Assembly (NCBI GenBank): GCA_003565155.1
Contig: PXDB01000112.1
Location: 1 to 34,104, forward strand
Direction of reading: 5' to 3'
Source of the DNA: Nitriliruptoraceae bacterium
GTDB lineage: Bacteria; Actinomycetota; Nitriliruptoria; Nitriliruptorales; Nitriliruptoraceae
Length of the DNA stretch: 34,104 bases
Positions 1-11,614 of the stretch are shown here, piece after piece. Each line of letters begins with the position of its first letter. Position 1 is the stretch's first letter. Both the position numbers and the translations under genes were made by a program. A model generated the notes under the pieces. That model saw only the letters and a list, made by a program, of their open reading frames with translations. It was not told the origin of the DNA and ran no database searches.

Positions 1-32
1 GGCGGGGCCCCGGCAGGTGCCGGGGCCCCGCC
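1..32. terminator. Perfect GC-rich hairpin, probable terminator
   Basis: A perfect 14-bp inverted repeat (1-14 and 19-32, arm GGCGGGGCCCCGGC) with a 4-nt AGGT loop is followed by a short T-containing stretch (tggttt). High-GC actinobacterial terminators often lack a long T-run. It could end the gene to the left of the window, or transcripts from guaB1 on the minus strand. Confidence 0.6.
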
Positions 33-140
33 TGGTTTCCCCACGCCGTGCCCGTGCGCCGTGGACTGGGGAAGTTTCGTCCCGTATGTGGGACCGATCT
101 TCCCCAGTCACCTGCCGGTGAGCCCACGGGGCGCTGCTGG

Positions 141-240
141 CGCTGCCGTCCGCCCCGCCGCTGCCGGCGTCCGCCCCGCCGCTGCTGCTGGCGTCCGCCC
201 CGCTGCTGCTGCCGTCCGCCCCGCCGCTGCCGGCGCTGCC
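141..240. repeat. GC-rich degenerate tandem repeats (21-24 bp)
   Basis: The core GTCCGCCCCGC occurs four times, starting at 148, 169, 193 and 214 (spacings 21, 24, 21). It is separated by variable CTG/CCG triplets. All spacings are multiples of three, so the array would read as a Gly/Ser/Ala/Asp-rich peptide on the minus strand, in the frame of guaB1 but after its stop. Triplet slippage in non-coding DNA explains it equally well. Confidence 0.6.
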
Positions 241-339
241 GCCGTCCCCCGCCGCAACCGCGGCTGCCGCGGTTGCCGCCGTTGCCGCCGCGAGCATCCT
301 CCGTTACCGCTGCGAGCCTCCGCCGTTGGCCCTCAGCGG

Positions 340-3407
<3,068 letters not shown>

Positions 3408-3597
3408 CGCAGCCGGAGGCCGCCCGAGGGTTGACGCCCGCCGAGCCCGCGTCGGTCACCGCCGGTACCAGGTGAGTGTCCGACCAGTCGCCGGGTGGGC
3501 GTCCAGCCGATCGCCTGCTGAGCCCCACCGATGGGACGTGGCATCCTGGGAGCGCGCCGGCGCGCGGTTGCACGCCGGGAGGTGAAGGGAGCAGGCC

Positions 3598-3921
3598 ATG
3601 GGCCCCCGCGACGAGGAGTGGGTCCAGGCCGCCAGCTTCGCCAGCCGCGGGGAAGCCGAGGTGGCACGCACGGCGTGCGAGGCCGCCGGCATCCCCGCCC
3701 AGGTCCACGCCGACGATGCCGGGCATGCCGGGGGCCTGCCGCTGTCCCTGCGGGGGGTCGAGGTCCGGGTGCCGCGACACCGATGGTCCGAGGCGCGCGA
3801 GGCGCTGGGTCTGTCGCTGACCGAGGAACGTCGCACACGCCCGTCGCCATGGGTGATCTGGGCCATCCTGCTGGTGGTGTTGCTGGTCAGCCTGGTGGTA
3901 GCGATCGACGTCGCTGGCTGA
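3598..3921 (+). CDS. Small DUF2007-like protein with C-terminal membrane anchor
   Basis: 107 residues. The N-terminal ~70 residues read like the DUF2007 family (putative signal-transducing fold): WVQAASFASRGEAEVARTAC, then AGIPAQVHADD and a VRVPRHRWSEAREAL helix. One hydrophobic segment (about 84-104) anchors the C-terminus. The start is ATG 3598 with AGGGAG 5 nt upstream. Its 3' end overlaps the convergent DUF4126 gene by 35 bp. Function in this family is unknown. Confidence 0.75.
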   Translation: MGPRDEEWVQAASFASRGEAEVARTACEAAGIPAQVHADDAGHAGGLPLSLRGVEVRVPRHRWSEAREALGLSLTEERRTRPSPWVIWAILLVVLLVSLVVAIDVAG

Positions 3922-4603
3922 TCGAGCGCTCGGCGTCGCTGTCCTCGCGGCGGTCGGCGCGCTCGCTCGGACGCACCTCGGGATCGCCGCCGCGACGCAC
4001 CTCGGGCCCACCGCCCCGGCGCCGACGGCGCCGCCGTTCCCGCCAGCGTTGCACGGCCCGGCGGGCCGCCTTGAACAGCACCACCGTCACCACCGTGCCG
4101 GCGATCACCAGTACCACCACGAGCACCAGCGCCACCACCGGGTTGGTGATCGCGAACCAGACGACCGTGGCGACCAGGCCGTCCTCGAGCAGGCTGACCC
4201 CGGCGTTGGAGACCGGCTCGGGTGAGCTGTTGACGGCCAGCCGTGTCGTCGCCTTGGTCGCGTGGGCGGACACCGCCAGTCCACCCGAACCGAGCGCCGC
4301 GAGCGCCTGCTGCGCCGAGGTGGCCTCGCCGGTCAGGATCAGGGCGAGGACCGCTGCGCCGGCCGGCCGGATCAGGGTGTGGGCCGCGTCCCAGACCGAG
4401 TCGAGGACCGGGATCTTGTCGGCGACGAACTCCAGCGCGAACAGGATCCCGACGATCACCAGGGTGTCGGTGCGGGTCAGCGCCTCGGGCACCCCACCGG
4501 GCCCGAAGCGCCCGAACAGCCCCAGCGCCAGGGTGGCGCCGTACAGGCTGATGCCGGCCGACCAGCCGCTGCCGGCCAGCAGTCCGAGCAGGGCCGCGTC
4601 CAT
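3887..4603 (-). CDS. DUF4126 family membrane protein
   Basis: 238 residues with several hydrophobic helices in the first ~170 (LLGLLAGSGWSAGISLYGATLALGL at the start, typical of DUF4126). The tail is strongly basic and low-complexity (RRRRRRR, then alternating R/E/D). The ATG at 4601-4603 is preferred over GTG 4613-4615 because family members begin at this hydrophobic block and GGAGGT precedes it. A hairpin separates it from the lipoprotein gene upstream on the same strand. The family has no assigned biochemical role. Its last 35 bp overlap the end of the opposite-strand DUF2007 gene. Confidence 0.8.
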   Translation of the reverse strand: MDAALLGLLAGSGWSAGISLYGATLALGLFGRFGPGGVPEALTRTDTLVIVGILFALEFVADKIPVLDSVWDAAHTLIRPAGAAVLALILTGEATSAQQALAALGSGGLAVSAHATKATTRLAVNSSPEPVSNAGVSLLEDGLVATVVWFAITNPVVALVLVVVLVIAGTVVTVVLFKAARRAVQRWRERRRRRRRGGGPEVRRGGDPEVRPSERADRREDSDAERSISQRRRSLPPG

Positions 4604-4646
4604 GGTGACCTCCACCTCGGTGGTGCTCCTCGGGGTGACCCTACGA

Positions 4647-4682
4647 CGACGCCCGCCCCACGACGAGGCGGGACGGGCGTCG
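4647..4682 (-). terminator. Hairpin between lipoprotein and DUF4126 genes
   Basis: A 9-bp perfect stem (CGACGCCCG at 4647-4655 with CGGGCGTCG at 4674-4682) encloses an 18-nt loop that can pair internally. It lies just after the lipoprotein stop on the minus strand and would separate the two transcripts. There is no T-run. Confidence 0.45.
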
Positions 4683-4717
4683 GTCGCGCAGCGCGGCCAC
4701 CGAGGTGGGGCGCGGCG

Positions 4718-5203
4718 TCACTCCACGGTGACGGTGATGGTCTCCGTGCCACCGAAGGCGGTGTGGACGCCGTCGCCGAGCTGGACGCACAGCTCGTAGG
4801 TGCCGGGCTCCAGGTCGATCTCGCGGGAGTCCGAGCCGTCACCGAGGTGGAAGCGGCCCTCCGCCTCGTCCTCGTCGCTCGGGCCGGGGATCAGCTCACC
4901 GGTCTCGTAGCAGCCGATGTCGGCCATCACGTGGAGGTGTGCCTCGCCGGCGACGGGCGCACCCACCTCGGTGAGGGTCACGTTGTCGGCAGCCAGCTCC
5001 ACGGTGAAGGGCGCGCTGACGGTGTCGCCGTCCTGGGGCGAGATGAAACTGGCGTCGGCATCGTCCGGCTGGTCCTCGATGCCGCCGTAGTCCTCCGCGG
5101 TGGGCTCGGGGTCCTCGCCGTTGCAGGCGACCAGCACCAGGGCCAGGGCGGCCAGAGGTGCCAGCAGTCGCAGGGTGCGGGTGGAACGCTGAAAGGTGCG
5201 CAT
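4718..5203 (-). CDS. Secreted lipoprotein with DUF4399-like domain
   Basis: 161 residues. A basic n-region and hydrophobic core end in the lipobox LVAC with Cys27, so the mature protein should be a lipid-anchored extracytoplasmic protein. After an acidic linker, residues about 53-160 match the DUF4399 pattern: ISPQDGDTV, then HLHVMAD, an LEPGTYELCVQLGDG strand and TITVTVE at the end. This is a small beta-sandwich of unknown ligand. ATG 5203 has GAGGGAGA about 6-8 nt upstream. A 185-bp gap separates it from the M20 gene, so it probably has its own promoter. Confidence 0.8.
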   Translation of the reverse strand: MRTFQRSTRTLRLLAPLAALALVLVACNGEDPEPTAEDYGGIEDQPDDADASFISPQDGDTVSAPFTVELAADNVTLTEVGAPVAGEAHLHVMADIGCYETGELIPGPSDEDEAEGRFHLGDGSDSREIDLEPGTYELCVQLGDGVHTAFGGTETITVTVE

Positions 5204-5388
5204 CGTCTCTCTCCCTCGTGGTGACGGTCCACTCGACCGTCGATCGCCCGGTGTTCGGTGGTGGTGGACGCCGGGATGGCTTCGAGCCGAGCGGGTACCG
5301 CACCGGGACCTTCGACCCTACCGGGGAGCGAACTATCGGTGTCGTAGAGCCGTGCGGTCACCGCGCCGCCCGCCCCGACGGCGGGTGC

Positions 5389-6732
5389 TCAGTCAGCGAT
5401 CCCGTCGACCAGGTCGATCCACAGCTGGGTCGACAGGCCGAGCGAAGCGAGGTCGATGCGCTCGTCGTGGCCGTGATAACGGCTCTGGAACTCCTCGAGC
5501 GGGACCTCGGCGCTGTACATCCCCGCGCCGTAGGCGGGTACACCACGCCGGCGGAAGAACGCCGCGTCGGTCCCGCCGACGGTCATCCAGGGCAGCACCT
5601 CGCTGCCGGGGTGGACCGCTGCGGCCCGCCGGCGCAGCAGGTCGAACATGGGCGTGTCCTGCGGGGACGACGAGGCGTGCCGGCCGACCTCGCCCGGCAC
5701 GATGGTCACCATCCCCGCCAGCTCCCCGATCGCCTCGCGCAGCATGGCGTCCACCTCGGCGTCGTCCACCCCGGGCAGGGTGCGGATGTCGATGTCGAGG
5801 TGGACGGTGTCGGGGATGACGTTCATCTTCGTGCCGCCGCGAGCGACGTTCGGGCTGAAGGTGGTGTGGGTGCAGGCGTGGGCGTAGCGCGCCAGCTTCG
5901 GGTCGAGCCGGGCGAGGGTGTCGGCGATCCGCCCCTCGTCGAGCAGGCCGGATCGCAGCTCCTCGGGGAGGTCGAGGTTGGCGACCCAGGCGCGCCAGTG
6001 GGTGCCGAGGCTGGGTGGCGGGTCGTAGGCGGTGATCCGGCGGATCACCTCGGCGGCGGTGATCAGGGCGTTGTCGGCGCCGTAGGGCATCGAGCCGTGG
6101 CCCGGGGTTCCTTTGACCGTCAGCCGGCGCCAGCCGATGCCCTTCTCCGCGGTCGCGAACACGATCGAGCGCCCACCGACGCCGTCCACGGGGATGCCGC
6201 CGGACTCGGTGAGCACGTAGTCGCAGGCGATGTCGGGCCAGGCGTGGTCGGCGATCCACTCCGCACCGAAGCCGCCACCCGCCTCCTCGTCGGCGACCGC
6301 CAGGAACTTCACCGTCGGTCGTGGTCGTGTCGGCCGCGCCGCCAGGCGCTCCATCGCCACCGCCATCGAGGAGGTGAGGTTCAGCATGTCCACGGCGCCG
6401 CGGCCCCACACCTCACCGTCGATCAGGTCGCCGCCGAAGGGGTCCTCCCGCCACTCGTGGCGGGTGACGGGCACCACGTCGAGGTGGCCGAGGAGCAGCA
6501 CCGTCGGGGCGAGCGGATCGGTGCCGTGCAGGGTGGTGAGCACGCTGCGCCGACCGGGGGCCGGTTCGAAGTGCACCTGCTCCAACCCGCTGAGCACCTC
6601 GTCGACCACCGCGACGTTGCGCTGCTCCTGACCGGAGGCCGCGGTGCCGTCGTTCACGCAGGCGTTACGGATCATCGCCTGCAGGACCTCGGTGGTGCGG
6701 CCGGTCAGGGCGGGGTCGGGCGACGTGCTCAC
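5389..6732 (-). CDS. M20 family metallopeptidase / amidohydrolase
   Basis: 447 residues of the M20/M25/M40 dinuclear zinc family, which hydrolyses peptide or N-acyl amino-acid bonds in the cytosol. Zinc and catalytic residues are visible: LGHLDVVP (His83, Asp85), GRGAVDM (Asp115), ADEEAGGG (Glu149 general base, Glu150 ligand), ESGG (Glu176) and the late YHGHDER (His422). The lid/dimerisation domain is present (GTPGHGSMPYGADNAL). No signal peptide. The length is typical for the M20A/PepV-like 'acetylornithine deacetylase/succinyl-diaminopimelate desuccinylase' annotation group, but substrate cannot be assigned. Confidence 0.9.
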   Translation of the reverse strand: MSTSPDPALTGRTTEVLQAMIRNACVNDGTAASGQEQRNVAVVDEVLSGLEQVHFEPAPGRRSVLTTLHGTDPLAPTVLLLGHLDVVPVTRHEWREDPFGGDLIDGEVWGRGAVDMLNLTSSMAVAMERLAARPTRPRPTVKFLAVADEEAGGGFGAEWIADHAWPDIACDYVLTESGGIPVDGVGGRSIVFATAEKGIGWRRLTVKGTPGHGSMPYGADNALITAAEVIRRITAYDPPPSLGTHWRAWVANLDLPEELRSGLLDEGRIADTLARLDPKLARYAHACTHTTFSPNVARGGTKMNVIPDTVHLDIDIRTLPGVDDAEVDAMLREAIGELAGMVTIVPGEVGRHASSSPQDTPMFDLLRRRAAAVHPGSEVLPWMTVGGTDAAFFRRRGVPAYGAGMYSAEVPLEEFQSRYHGHDERIDLASLGLSTQLWIDLVDGIAD

Positions 6733-6801
6733 ACGGGGGCTCCGGGAGGTGGGGATCGTGGGTTGTCGGGGCGAGCGTTGCGGTGGTGCGCCGCCGCGAC
6801 G

Positions 6802-7167
6802 TCAGCGCTGGCCCAGGAAGGTCTCCAGCGCCCAGGACACCAGGGACACGATCAGCGCGGCGAGGAAGGTCCAGCCGAAGCCGTCGCTGGTCAGCGCCAG
6901 GCCGAGGGCCTCGGACAGCCACACGGTCAACGCCAGCACCAGCGCGTTGACCACCAGCAGGAACAACCCCAGGGTGAGCACCACGGCCGGCAGCGCCAAC
7001 GCCCGGATGATCGGCTTGACCACGGCGTTCAGCACCCCGAGCAGCAGGGCGATCACCAGGAACCCGACCCAGCCGTCACCGTCGAAGTCGTACGCGAACC
7101 CCTCGAGCAGTTGGACCGCGACCCACAGGGCCGCGGCGTTGATCAGTACACGGATCACGGCGCCCAA
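6802..7167 (-). CDS. Phage-holin-family (PF04020-type) four-TM membrane protein
   Basis: About 121 residues, nearly all in four hydrophobic helices. The diagnostic stretch is LLGVLNAVVKPIIRALALP, typical of the DUF360/'phage holin family' (YvlD-like) membrane proteins found widely outside phages. I choose TTG 7165-7167 because GAGGAGGT sits 6 nt upstream; GTG 7156-7158 (118 residues) is the alternative. There are no phage genes nearby, so a housekeeping envelope role is more likely than lysis. Confidence 0.8.
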   Translation of the reverse strand: MGAVIRVLINAAALWVAVQLLEGFAYDFDGDGWVGFLVIALLLGVLNAVVKPIIRALALPAVVLTLGLFLLVVNALVLALTVWLSEALGLALTSDGFGWTFLAALIVSLVSWALETFLGQR

Positions 7168-7257
7168 CGCACACCTCCTCAGCGTGGGCCACCGTACTCT
7201 CCCTGCCGGAAGGCGGCACAGGGCCGGGTGCACCGGTCGGGCGAGGCGGGAGGCCCC

Positions 7258-7641
7258 ATGGAGGTGGCACGGGTGCTGCCCGCCGCGCCGGCCGCTGCCT
7301 GGCGGGTGCTCACCGACCTCGATCTCTGGCCCCGGTGGGGACCGACGGTCACCGCAGCGGAACTCGACGACGGGGCGCGACGGCTCACGACCGGCGCACG
7401 CGGACGCGTGCGCACCCCCGCGAACCTGTGGCTGCCCTTCGTGGTCACGGAACTGCAACCGGGCTACCGGTGGGCGTGGCGGGTGGCGGGTGTCCCGGCG
7501 ACGGGCCACCGGGTGGAACCGCACCCGGCGGGCTGCCGTGTGGTGTTCGAGGTCCCCACCCTCGCGGCGCCCTACGCCGTGGTCTGCCGGCTGGCGCTCA
7601 CGCGGATCGGGTCCCTGCTGGCGGACGGGCCCAGGTCGTGA
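7258..7641 (+). CDS. SRPBCC (START-like) family protein
   Basis: 127 residues. It matches the polyketide-cyclase/START-like fold: an N-terminal strand and helix (MEVARVLPAAPAAAWRVLTDLDLWPRWGP), a curved beta-sheet (ELQPGYRWAWRVAGVPATGHRVEP) and a C-terminal helix (about 107-127). Such proteins bind small hydrophobic ligands or lipids; the ligand is unknown. GGGAGG lies 4 nt before the ATG. Its stop overlaps the HrpB GTG (GTGA, 7638-7641), implying co-translation. Confidence 0.78.
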   Translation: MEVARVLPAAPAAAWRVLTDLDLWPRWGPTVTAAELDDGARRLTTGARGRVRTPANLWLPFVVTELQPGYRWAWRVAGVPATGHRVEPHPAGCRVVFEVPTLAAPYAVVCRLALTRIGSLLADGPRS

Positions 7642-10262
7642 CGCACACGGGACCTGCCGGAGCGGATGGCGCACGGACAGGCGCCGGGCTGCCGGGGAGG
7701 CCGTTGCCCGTCGACGGCGTGCTTGACGAGGTCGTCGCGGCCCTGGCCGGTAGCGGTACCGCGGTGCTGGAGGCGCCACCGGGCGCGGGCAAGACCACCC
7801 GGCTGCCCCTCGCGCTCCTGGCCCGCGACCAGCCGGGCCGCATCGTGGTGCTGGAGCCGCGTCGGGTGGCCGCCAGGGCTGCTGCTGCCCGTCTGGCGCA
7901 GCAGCTCGGCACCCGGGTCGGTGAGGCCGTCGGGGTCACCACGCGCGACGAGCGCCGGCGCTCCGCAGCCACCCGCATCGAGGTGGTGACCGAGGGGGTC
8001 TTGCTGCGTCGCCTGCAACGGGACCCGTCCCTGGCCGGTACGGCCACCCTGGTCCTGGACGAGTTCCATGAGCGCAACCTCGAGGCCGACCTCGCCCTGG
8101 CTTTCGCCTGGGAGTCACGGACAGCGCTCCGGGACGACCTCGAGCTGGTGGTCGCGTCCGCCACCCTGGACGGCCAGCGGGTGGCGGCGCTGCTCGACGA
8201 CGCCCCGGTCGTCCGTGCCGAGGGCCGGCGGTTCCCGGTGGCGGTCGAGCACCGTGACCGGCCACCACCCGGCAGCCTCGAGCAGGCGGTGGCCGACACC
8301 GTCACCGGGCTGCTCGTCGAGGAGGAGGGCGACATCCTCGTCTTCCTCCCCGGCGCGCGGGAGATCCGACGCACGGCCCGGCTGCTGGAGGGCGTGGTCG
8401 CAGGGACACCTCCCTCATCGCTGCCCGGTACCGGTCGGCCGTCGGTCGTGGGCACCGGCGGCCCGGCAGCGGCCGTCGAGGTGCTGCCCCTGCACGGGGC
8501 CATGTCGCCGGCGGAGCAGGACGCTGCCCTGGCCCCGGCCCGACCCGGGGTGCGCAAGGTGGTGCTGTCCACCGACCTCGCGGAGTCCAGCGTGACCATC
8601 GACGGGGTCCGGGTGGTCATCGACGCCGGCCTGGCGCGTGAACCGCGGTTCGACGCGCGCTCGGGGTTGTCAGGACTGGTGACCGTGCCCGCCTCCCAGG
8701 CCGCGGCCGAGCAGCGTGCCGGCCGCGCGGGGCGCACCGCACCCGGCCGTTGCGTGCGGCTGTGGCCGGCGCGCGAGCACGCCGCACGGGACGCCCATCC
8801 GCGCCCGGCCATCGCCACCGACGATCTCACGCCTGCCGCGCTCGAGGTTGCGGCCTGGGGTGCGCAGATCGCCGAGCTGCGGCTGCTCGACCAGCCGCCC
8901 CCGGCGGTGTGGGCCGCCGCGCTGGGCACCCTCGAGGAGCTCGGCGCCCTCGACACCGCCGGTCGGCTCACCTCCACGGGCCGGCGCCTGGCGGCGCTGC
9001 CCGTGCACCCGCGCCTGGGCCGGCTGCTGCTGACCGCCGCCGAGGCCGGCGCCGCGGACCTCGGGGCGGAGCTGGCCGCGGTGCTGGGTGACCGCGACCT
9101 GCTCCGCCCCTCCCGTGACCGCCCCGACGCCGATCTGGCCACCCGGCTCGAGGTGCTGCGGCGTGGACGGGCACCGGGCGGCAGCCAGGTGCGACGCGGC
9201 ACCGTGCAGCGGGCCCGCCGTGAGCGGGACCGGCTGCGACGGGCGATCTCGCAGGTGACGACGGGCGTGGACGGCCAGGCCGCCCCGGCCACGCCCCCGT
9301 CCGCGGGTGCGCTGGTGCTCTCCGCCTGGCCGCAGCAGCTGGCGGCCGCCCGGGCGTCCCGCCGTGGCGGGTACCTGCTCGCCGGCGGCCGGGGCGCGGA
9401 GCTCGATCCCCGTGACCCGCTCGCCGGCGAGCCCTGGCTGGCCGTCGCCCACCTCGACCGGGGCGCCGAGGTGGCCCGCATCCACCTCGCCGCCGCCGTG
9501 GACGAGGGCAGCATCCGCCGCGTGCTCGCCGACCGGCTGGAGCGCTGCGGCGAGGTGGGGTGGCGTGACGGCGACGTCGTGGCCGAGGAGCGCGTGCAGG
9601 TGGGTGCGGTGGTGCTCGACCGCCGCCGCATCGACCACCTCGACGACGCGCAGCGGCTGGCCGCCCTGCTCGCGGGACTCTCCGAGGAGGGCATCGGGCT
9701 CCTGGACGTCCGTGACGCGGACCGGCAGCTCCAGGCGCGGGTGGCGCTGCTGGCCCGTGCGCTCGGTGCACCCTTCGAGCCGGTGGGCGACGACCGGCTG
9801 CTGGCGGAGGCGTCGACGCTGCTCGCACCCTTCCTCCTGCGCGTCCGGAACCGTGAGGGACTCGCGCGGCAGCGCCTCATGCCGATCCTCGAGGCGGCGG
9901 TCGGCCACCGGCTGGTCCCCGAGGTGGAGCGACTGGCGCCGACCCACCTCACCGTGCCCTCCGGGTCACGCCGCCCCGTGGATTACACGGCCGGGGAGCA
10001 GCCCGTGCTGGCCGTCCGGCTCCAGGAGCTGTTCGGGGCGACCACCACGCCGACGGTCGTGGACGGCCGGGTGCCGGTGCTGTTGCACCTGCTCTCACCG
10101 GCCGCGCGGCCGGTGCAGGTCACCGACGACCTCGAAGGGTTCTGGCGCCGTGCCTACCCCGAGGTGCGCGCCGAGCTGCGTGGGCGCTATCCCAAGCACG
10201 CCTGGCCGGAGGACCCGCTGACGGCCGCTCCGCTCCGGGGCGCGCAGCGGCGCGGACGCTGA
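7638..10262 (+). CDS. hrpB: ATP-dependent RNA helicase HrpB
   Basis: 874 residues, slightly longer than typical HrpB (~810-850). DEAH/DExH motifs are visible: Walker A PPGAGKTT (Lys52), RRVAAR (Ia), DEFHER (141-146, the HrpB variant of DEAH), SATLDG (174-179), FLPGAREI, STDLAESSVTI (V) and QRAGRAGR (359-366, VI). The HA2-like and HrpB C-terminal domains follow (YPKHAWPEDP near the end). The GTG start at 7638 overlaps the SRPBCC stop; the longer open frame upstream is a shadow. HrpB is a non-essential DExH helicase of unclear RNA substrate. Confidence 0.95.
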   Translation: MTHTGPAGADGARTGAGLPGRPLPVDGVLDEVVAALAGSGTAVLEAPPGAGKTTRLPLALLARDQPGRIVVLEPRRVAARAAAARLAQQLGTRVGEAVGVTTRDERRRSAATRIEVVTEGVLLRRLQRDPSLAGTATLVLDEFHERNLEADLALAFAWESRTALRDDLELVVASATLDGQRVAALLDDAPVVRAEGRRFPVAVEHRDRPPPGSLEQAVADTVTGLLVEEEGDILVFLPGAREIRRTARLLEGVVAGTPPSSLPGTGRPSVVGTGGPAAAVEVLPLHGAMSPAEQDAALAPARPGVRKVVLSTDLAESSVTIDGVRVVIDAGLAREPRFDARSGLSGLVTVPASQAAAEQRAGRAGRTAPGRCVRLWPAREHAARDAHPRPAIATDDLTPAALEVAAWGAQIAELRLLDQPPPAVWAAALGTLEELGALDTAGRLTSTGRRLAALPVHPRLGRLLLTAAEAGAADLGAELAAVLGDRDLLRPSRDRPDADLATRLEVLRRGRAPGGSQVRRGTVQRARRERDRLRRAISQVTTGVDGQAAPATPPSAGALVLSAWPQQLAAARASRRGGYLLAGGRGAELDPRDPLAGEPWLAVAHLDRGAEVARIHLAAAVDEGSIRRVLADRLERCGEVGWRDGDVVAEERVQVGAVVLDRRRIDHLDDAQRLAALLAGLSEEGIGLLDVRDADRQLQARVALLARALGAPFEPVGDDRLLAEASTLLAPFLLRVRNREGLARQRLMPILEAAVGHRLVPEVERLAPTHLTVPSGSRRPVDYTAGEQPVLAVRLQELFGATTTPTVVDGRVPVLLHLLSPAARPVQVTDDLEGFWRRAYPEVRAELRGRYPKHAWPEDPLTAAPLRGAQRRGR

Positions 10263-10295
10263 TCCCGCGGCGTCCGGGCCAGCGCCCGCGCCCAC

Positions 10296-11105
10296 TCACC
10301 ACCCGAGCGCGTCCAGGCGGCTCGCCACCCCCGAGAGGTAGCCGGCCCCGAACAGCCGCACGTGCACCAGCAGCGGTGGCAGCTGCAGCAGCGGCCGTCG
10401 TCGGTCTGCCCCGGGGTCCAGGGGCCACACCTCGTCGTAACCGGCCCGCAGCTCCGGGCCGACGGTGCCGAACAGGTCCAGCATCGCGAGGTCGATCTCA
10501 CGGTCGGCGTGGTGCACCGCGGGGTCCAACAGCCACCGGTCGGCCAGCACGTTGCCGGACCACAGGTCGCCGTGCACCAGGCTCGGGACCACATCGTGGT
10601 CCGCCACCTCGGCGACCGCAACGGAGGCGATGGCGCGGTCGAGCCGCCGCGCGAGCTCCATGGGCAGATCGCCGAGGTAGGGGGCGAGCCGCGCCTGGCT
10701 GAGGAAGGTCGGCCAGTCCTCGGTGGGTGGGTTGGCCTGGTGCAGCGGGCCGATCACGTTGTCGCGGTGCCAGCCGTACCGCTCGCCGAGGTGGCGGTGG
10801 ACGGTCGCCAGCTGCCGCCCGAGGACGCGGCGATCACCTCGGTGCCCGGAGAGGTACTCCAGCACCAGCACGCTGCCCTCGTGGCCCAGCACCGCCGGGA
10901 CGGGAGCGCCGGCAGCAGCCAGGGCAGCCAGTCCCTCGGCTTCCAGCTCCGCGGGGGTGTCACCGTCCTTGACCACCACCTCGCTACCGTCGGCCAGCTC
11001 GGCGTGCCACACCGCGGCGATCGAACCGCCAGCCAGCGGCCGCGCAGCCGTCACCGCCGGCAGGTCGCCGGGCAGGCGCTCGGGTGGGCCGGCTGCGGGG
11101 CTCAC
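10296..11105 (-). CDS. Fructosamine/ribulosamine 3-kinase family protein
   Basis: 269 residues of the FN3K/aminoglycoside phosphotransferase-like fold. A nucleotide-binding lobe (SIAAVWHAELADGSEVVVKDG, Lys46) precedes the catalytic loop LVHGDLWSGNVL (Asp180, Asn185), the metal motif LLDPA (Asp194) and the family signature REIDLAMLDLFG. Bacterial FN3K homologues characterised so far phosphorylate ribulosamines and erythrulosamines on proteins, which makes the sugar leave (deglycation). GTG 11105 overlaps the stop of the phosphatase gene by 4 nt (GTGA), so it is the last gene of the LCP-phosphatase-kinase operon. Confidence 0.9.
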   Translation of the reverse strand: MSPAAGPPERLPGDLPAVTAARPLAGGSIAAVWHAELADGSEVVVKDGDTPAELEAEGLAALAAAGAPVPAVLGHEGSVLVLEYLSGHRGDRRVLGRQLATVHRHLGERYGWHRDNVIGPLHQANPPTEDWPTFLSQARLAPYLGDLPMELARRLDRAIASVAVAEVADHDVVPSLVHGDLWSGNVLADRWLLDPAVHHADREIDLAMLDLFGTVGPELRAGYDEVWPLDPGADRRRPLLQLPPLLVHVRLFGAGYLSGVASRLDALGW

Positions 11106-11614
11106 GCGTCCGCGCGGCGGGCACGCAGGGCGCCGTCGACACCACCCTCGGCCAGGGCTGCCACCAGCCGCTCGGAGGTCCGTCGACAGATCCGCACCAC
11201 CTCGGCGAAGCCATCCGGGCCGCCGTAGTACGGATCGGGGACCTCGGCGGTGCCGGTGGCCTCCGGATCGAAGTCGCGGAAGAGCACGAGAGGGGTGGTG
11301 ATCCCGGCGCTCCCGGCGAGACGTCGGAGATCGGTCAGGTTGGAGCGGTCCATCGCCAGCACCAGGTCCGCGGCGGCCAGCGCGGCCGGTTCGACCCGCT
11401 GGGCCTGGCCGTCGATCGCGAGGCCCACCTGCTCGCCGGCGGCACGCATCCGCGCGTCCGGCGGGTTGCCGACGTGCCATGAACCGGTGCCGGCGGAGTC
11501 CACGTCCACCGCCAGGCCAGCCTCGGCCGCCGCCTCCCGCAGGGTCGCCTCCGCCGTGGGTGAGCGGCAGATGTTGCCGAGGCACACGGTCAGGATCGAG
11601 ATGGGGGTGCTCAC
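11102..11614 (-). CDS. Low-molecular-weight protein-tyrosine phosphatase
   Basis: 170 residues, standard LMW-PTP: P-loop CLGNICRSPTAE (Cys11 nucleophile, Arg17), the AGTGSWHVGNPPD block, AMDRSNL, and DPYYGG with general acid Asp127. The GTG start overlaps the LCP stop (GTGA), and its own stop overlaps the kinase start. LMW-PTPs dephosphorylate protein tyrosine. Because human LMW-PTP-A also acts as a protein-ribulosamine-5-phosphatase and FN3K homologues sit beside LMW-PTPs in bacteria, a role in protein deglycation is plausible here (inference). Confidence 0.92.
   Translation of the reverse strand: MSTPISILTVCLGNICRSPTAEATLREAAAEAGLAVDVDSAGTGSWHVGNPPDARMRAAGEQVGLAIDGQAQRVEPAALAAADLVLAMDRSNLTDLRRLAGSAGITTPLVLFRDFDPEATGTAEVPDPYYGGPDGFAEVVRICRRTSERLVAALAEGGVDGALRARRADA

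Larger units (their letters stand above)
1..339. other. Gene-poor spacer at the left edge
   Basis: Apart from the hairpin (1-32) and the GC-rich repeats (about 140-240), I see no convincing gene here. A minus-strand frame from an ATG at 295-297 stays open to the window edge and encodes an Ala/Gly/Ser/Asp-rich string. Its Shine-Dalgarno-like GGAGG abuts the ATG, and it reads through the hairpin, so it is not called. Confidence 0.5.

Noticed and set aside
6802..7167. Prophage remnant (holin)
   Set aside because: The family is commonly housekeeping in Actinomycetota; no integrase, capsid, lysin or att-like repeats nearby.
5158..7257. Very long plus-strand frame ahead of the SRPBCC gene
   Set aside because: It is antisense to the M20 peptidase and holin-like gene; the true start is ATG 7258 with a ribosome site.
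7598..9952. 784-residue minus-strand ORF over hrpB
   Set aside because: Ser/Arg/Ala-rich shadow frame of a confidently identified helicase; typical high-GC artefact.
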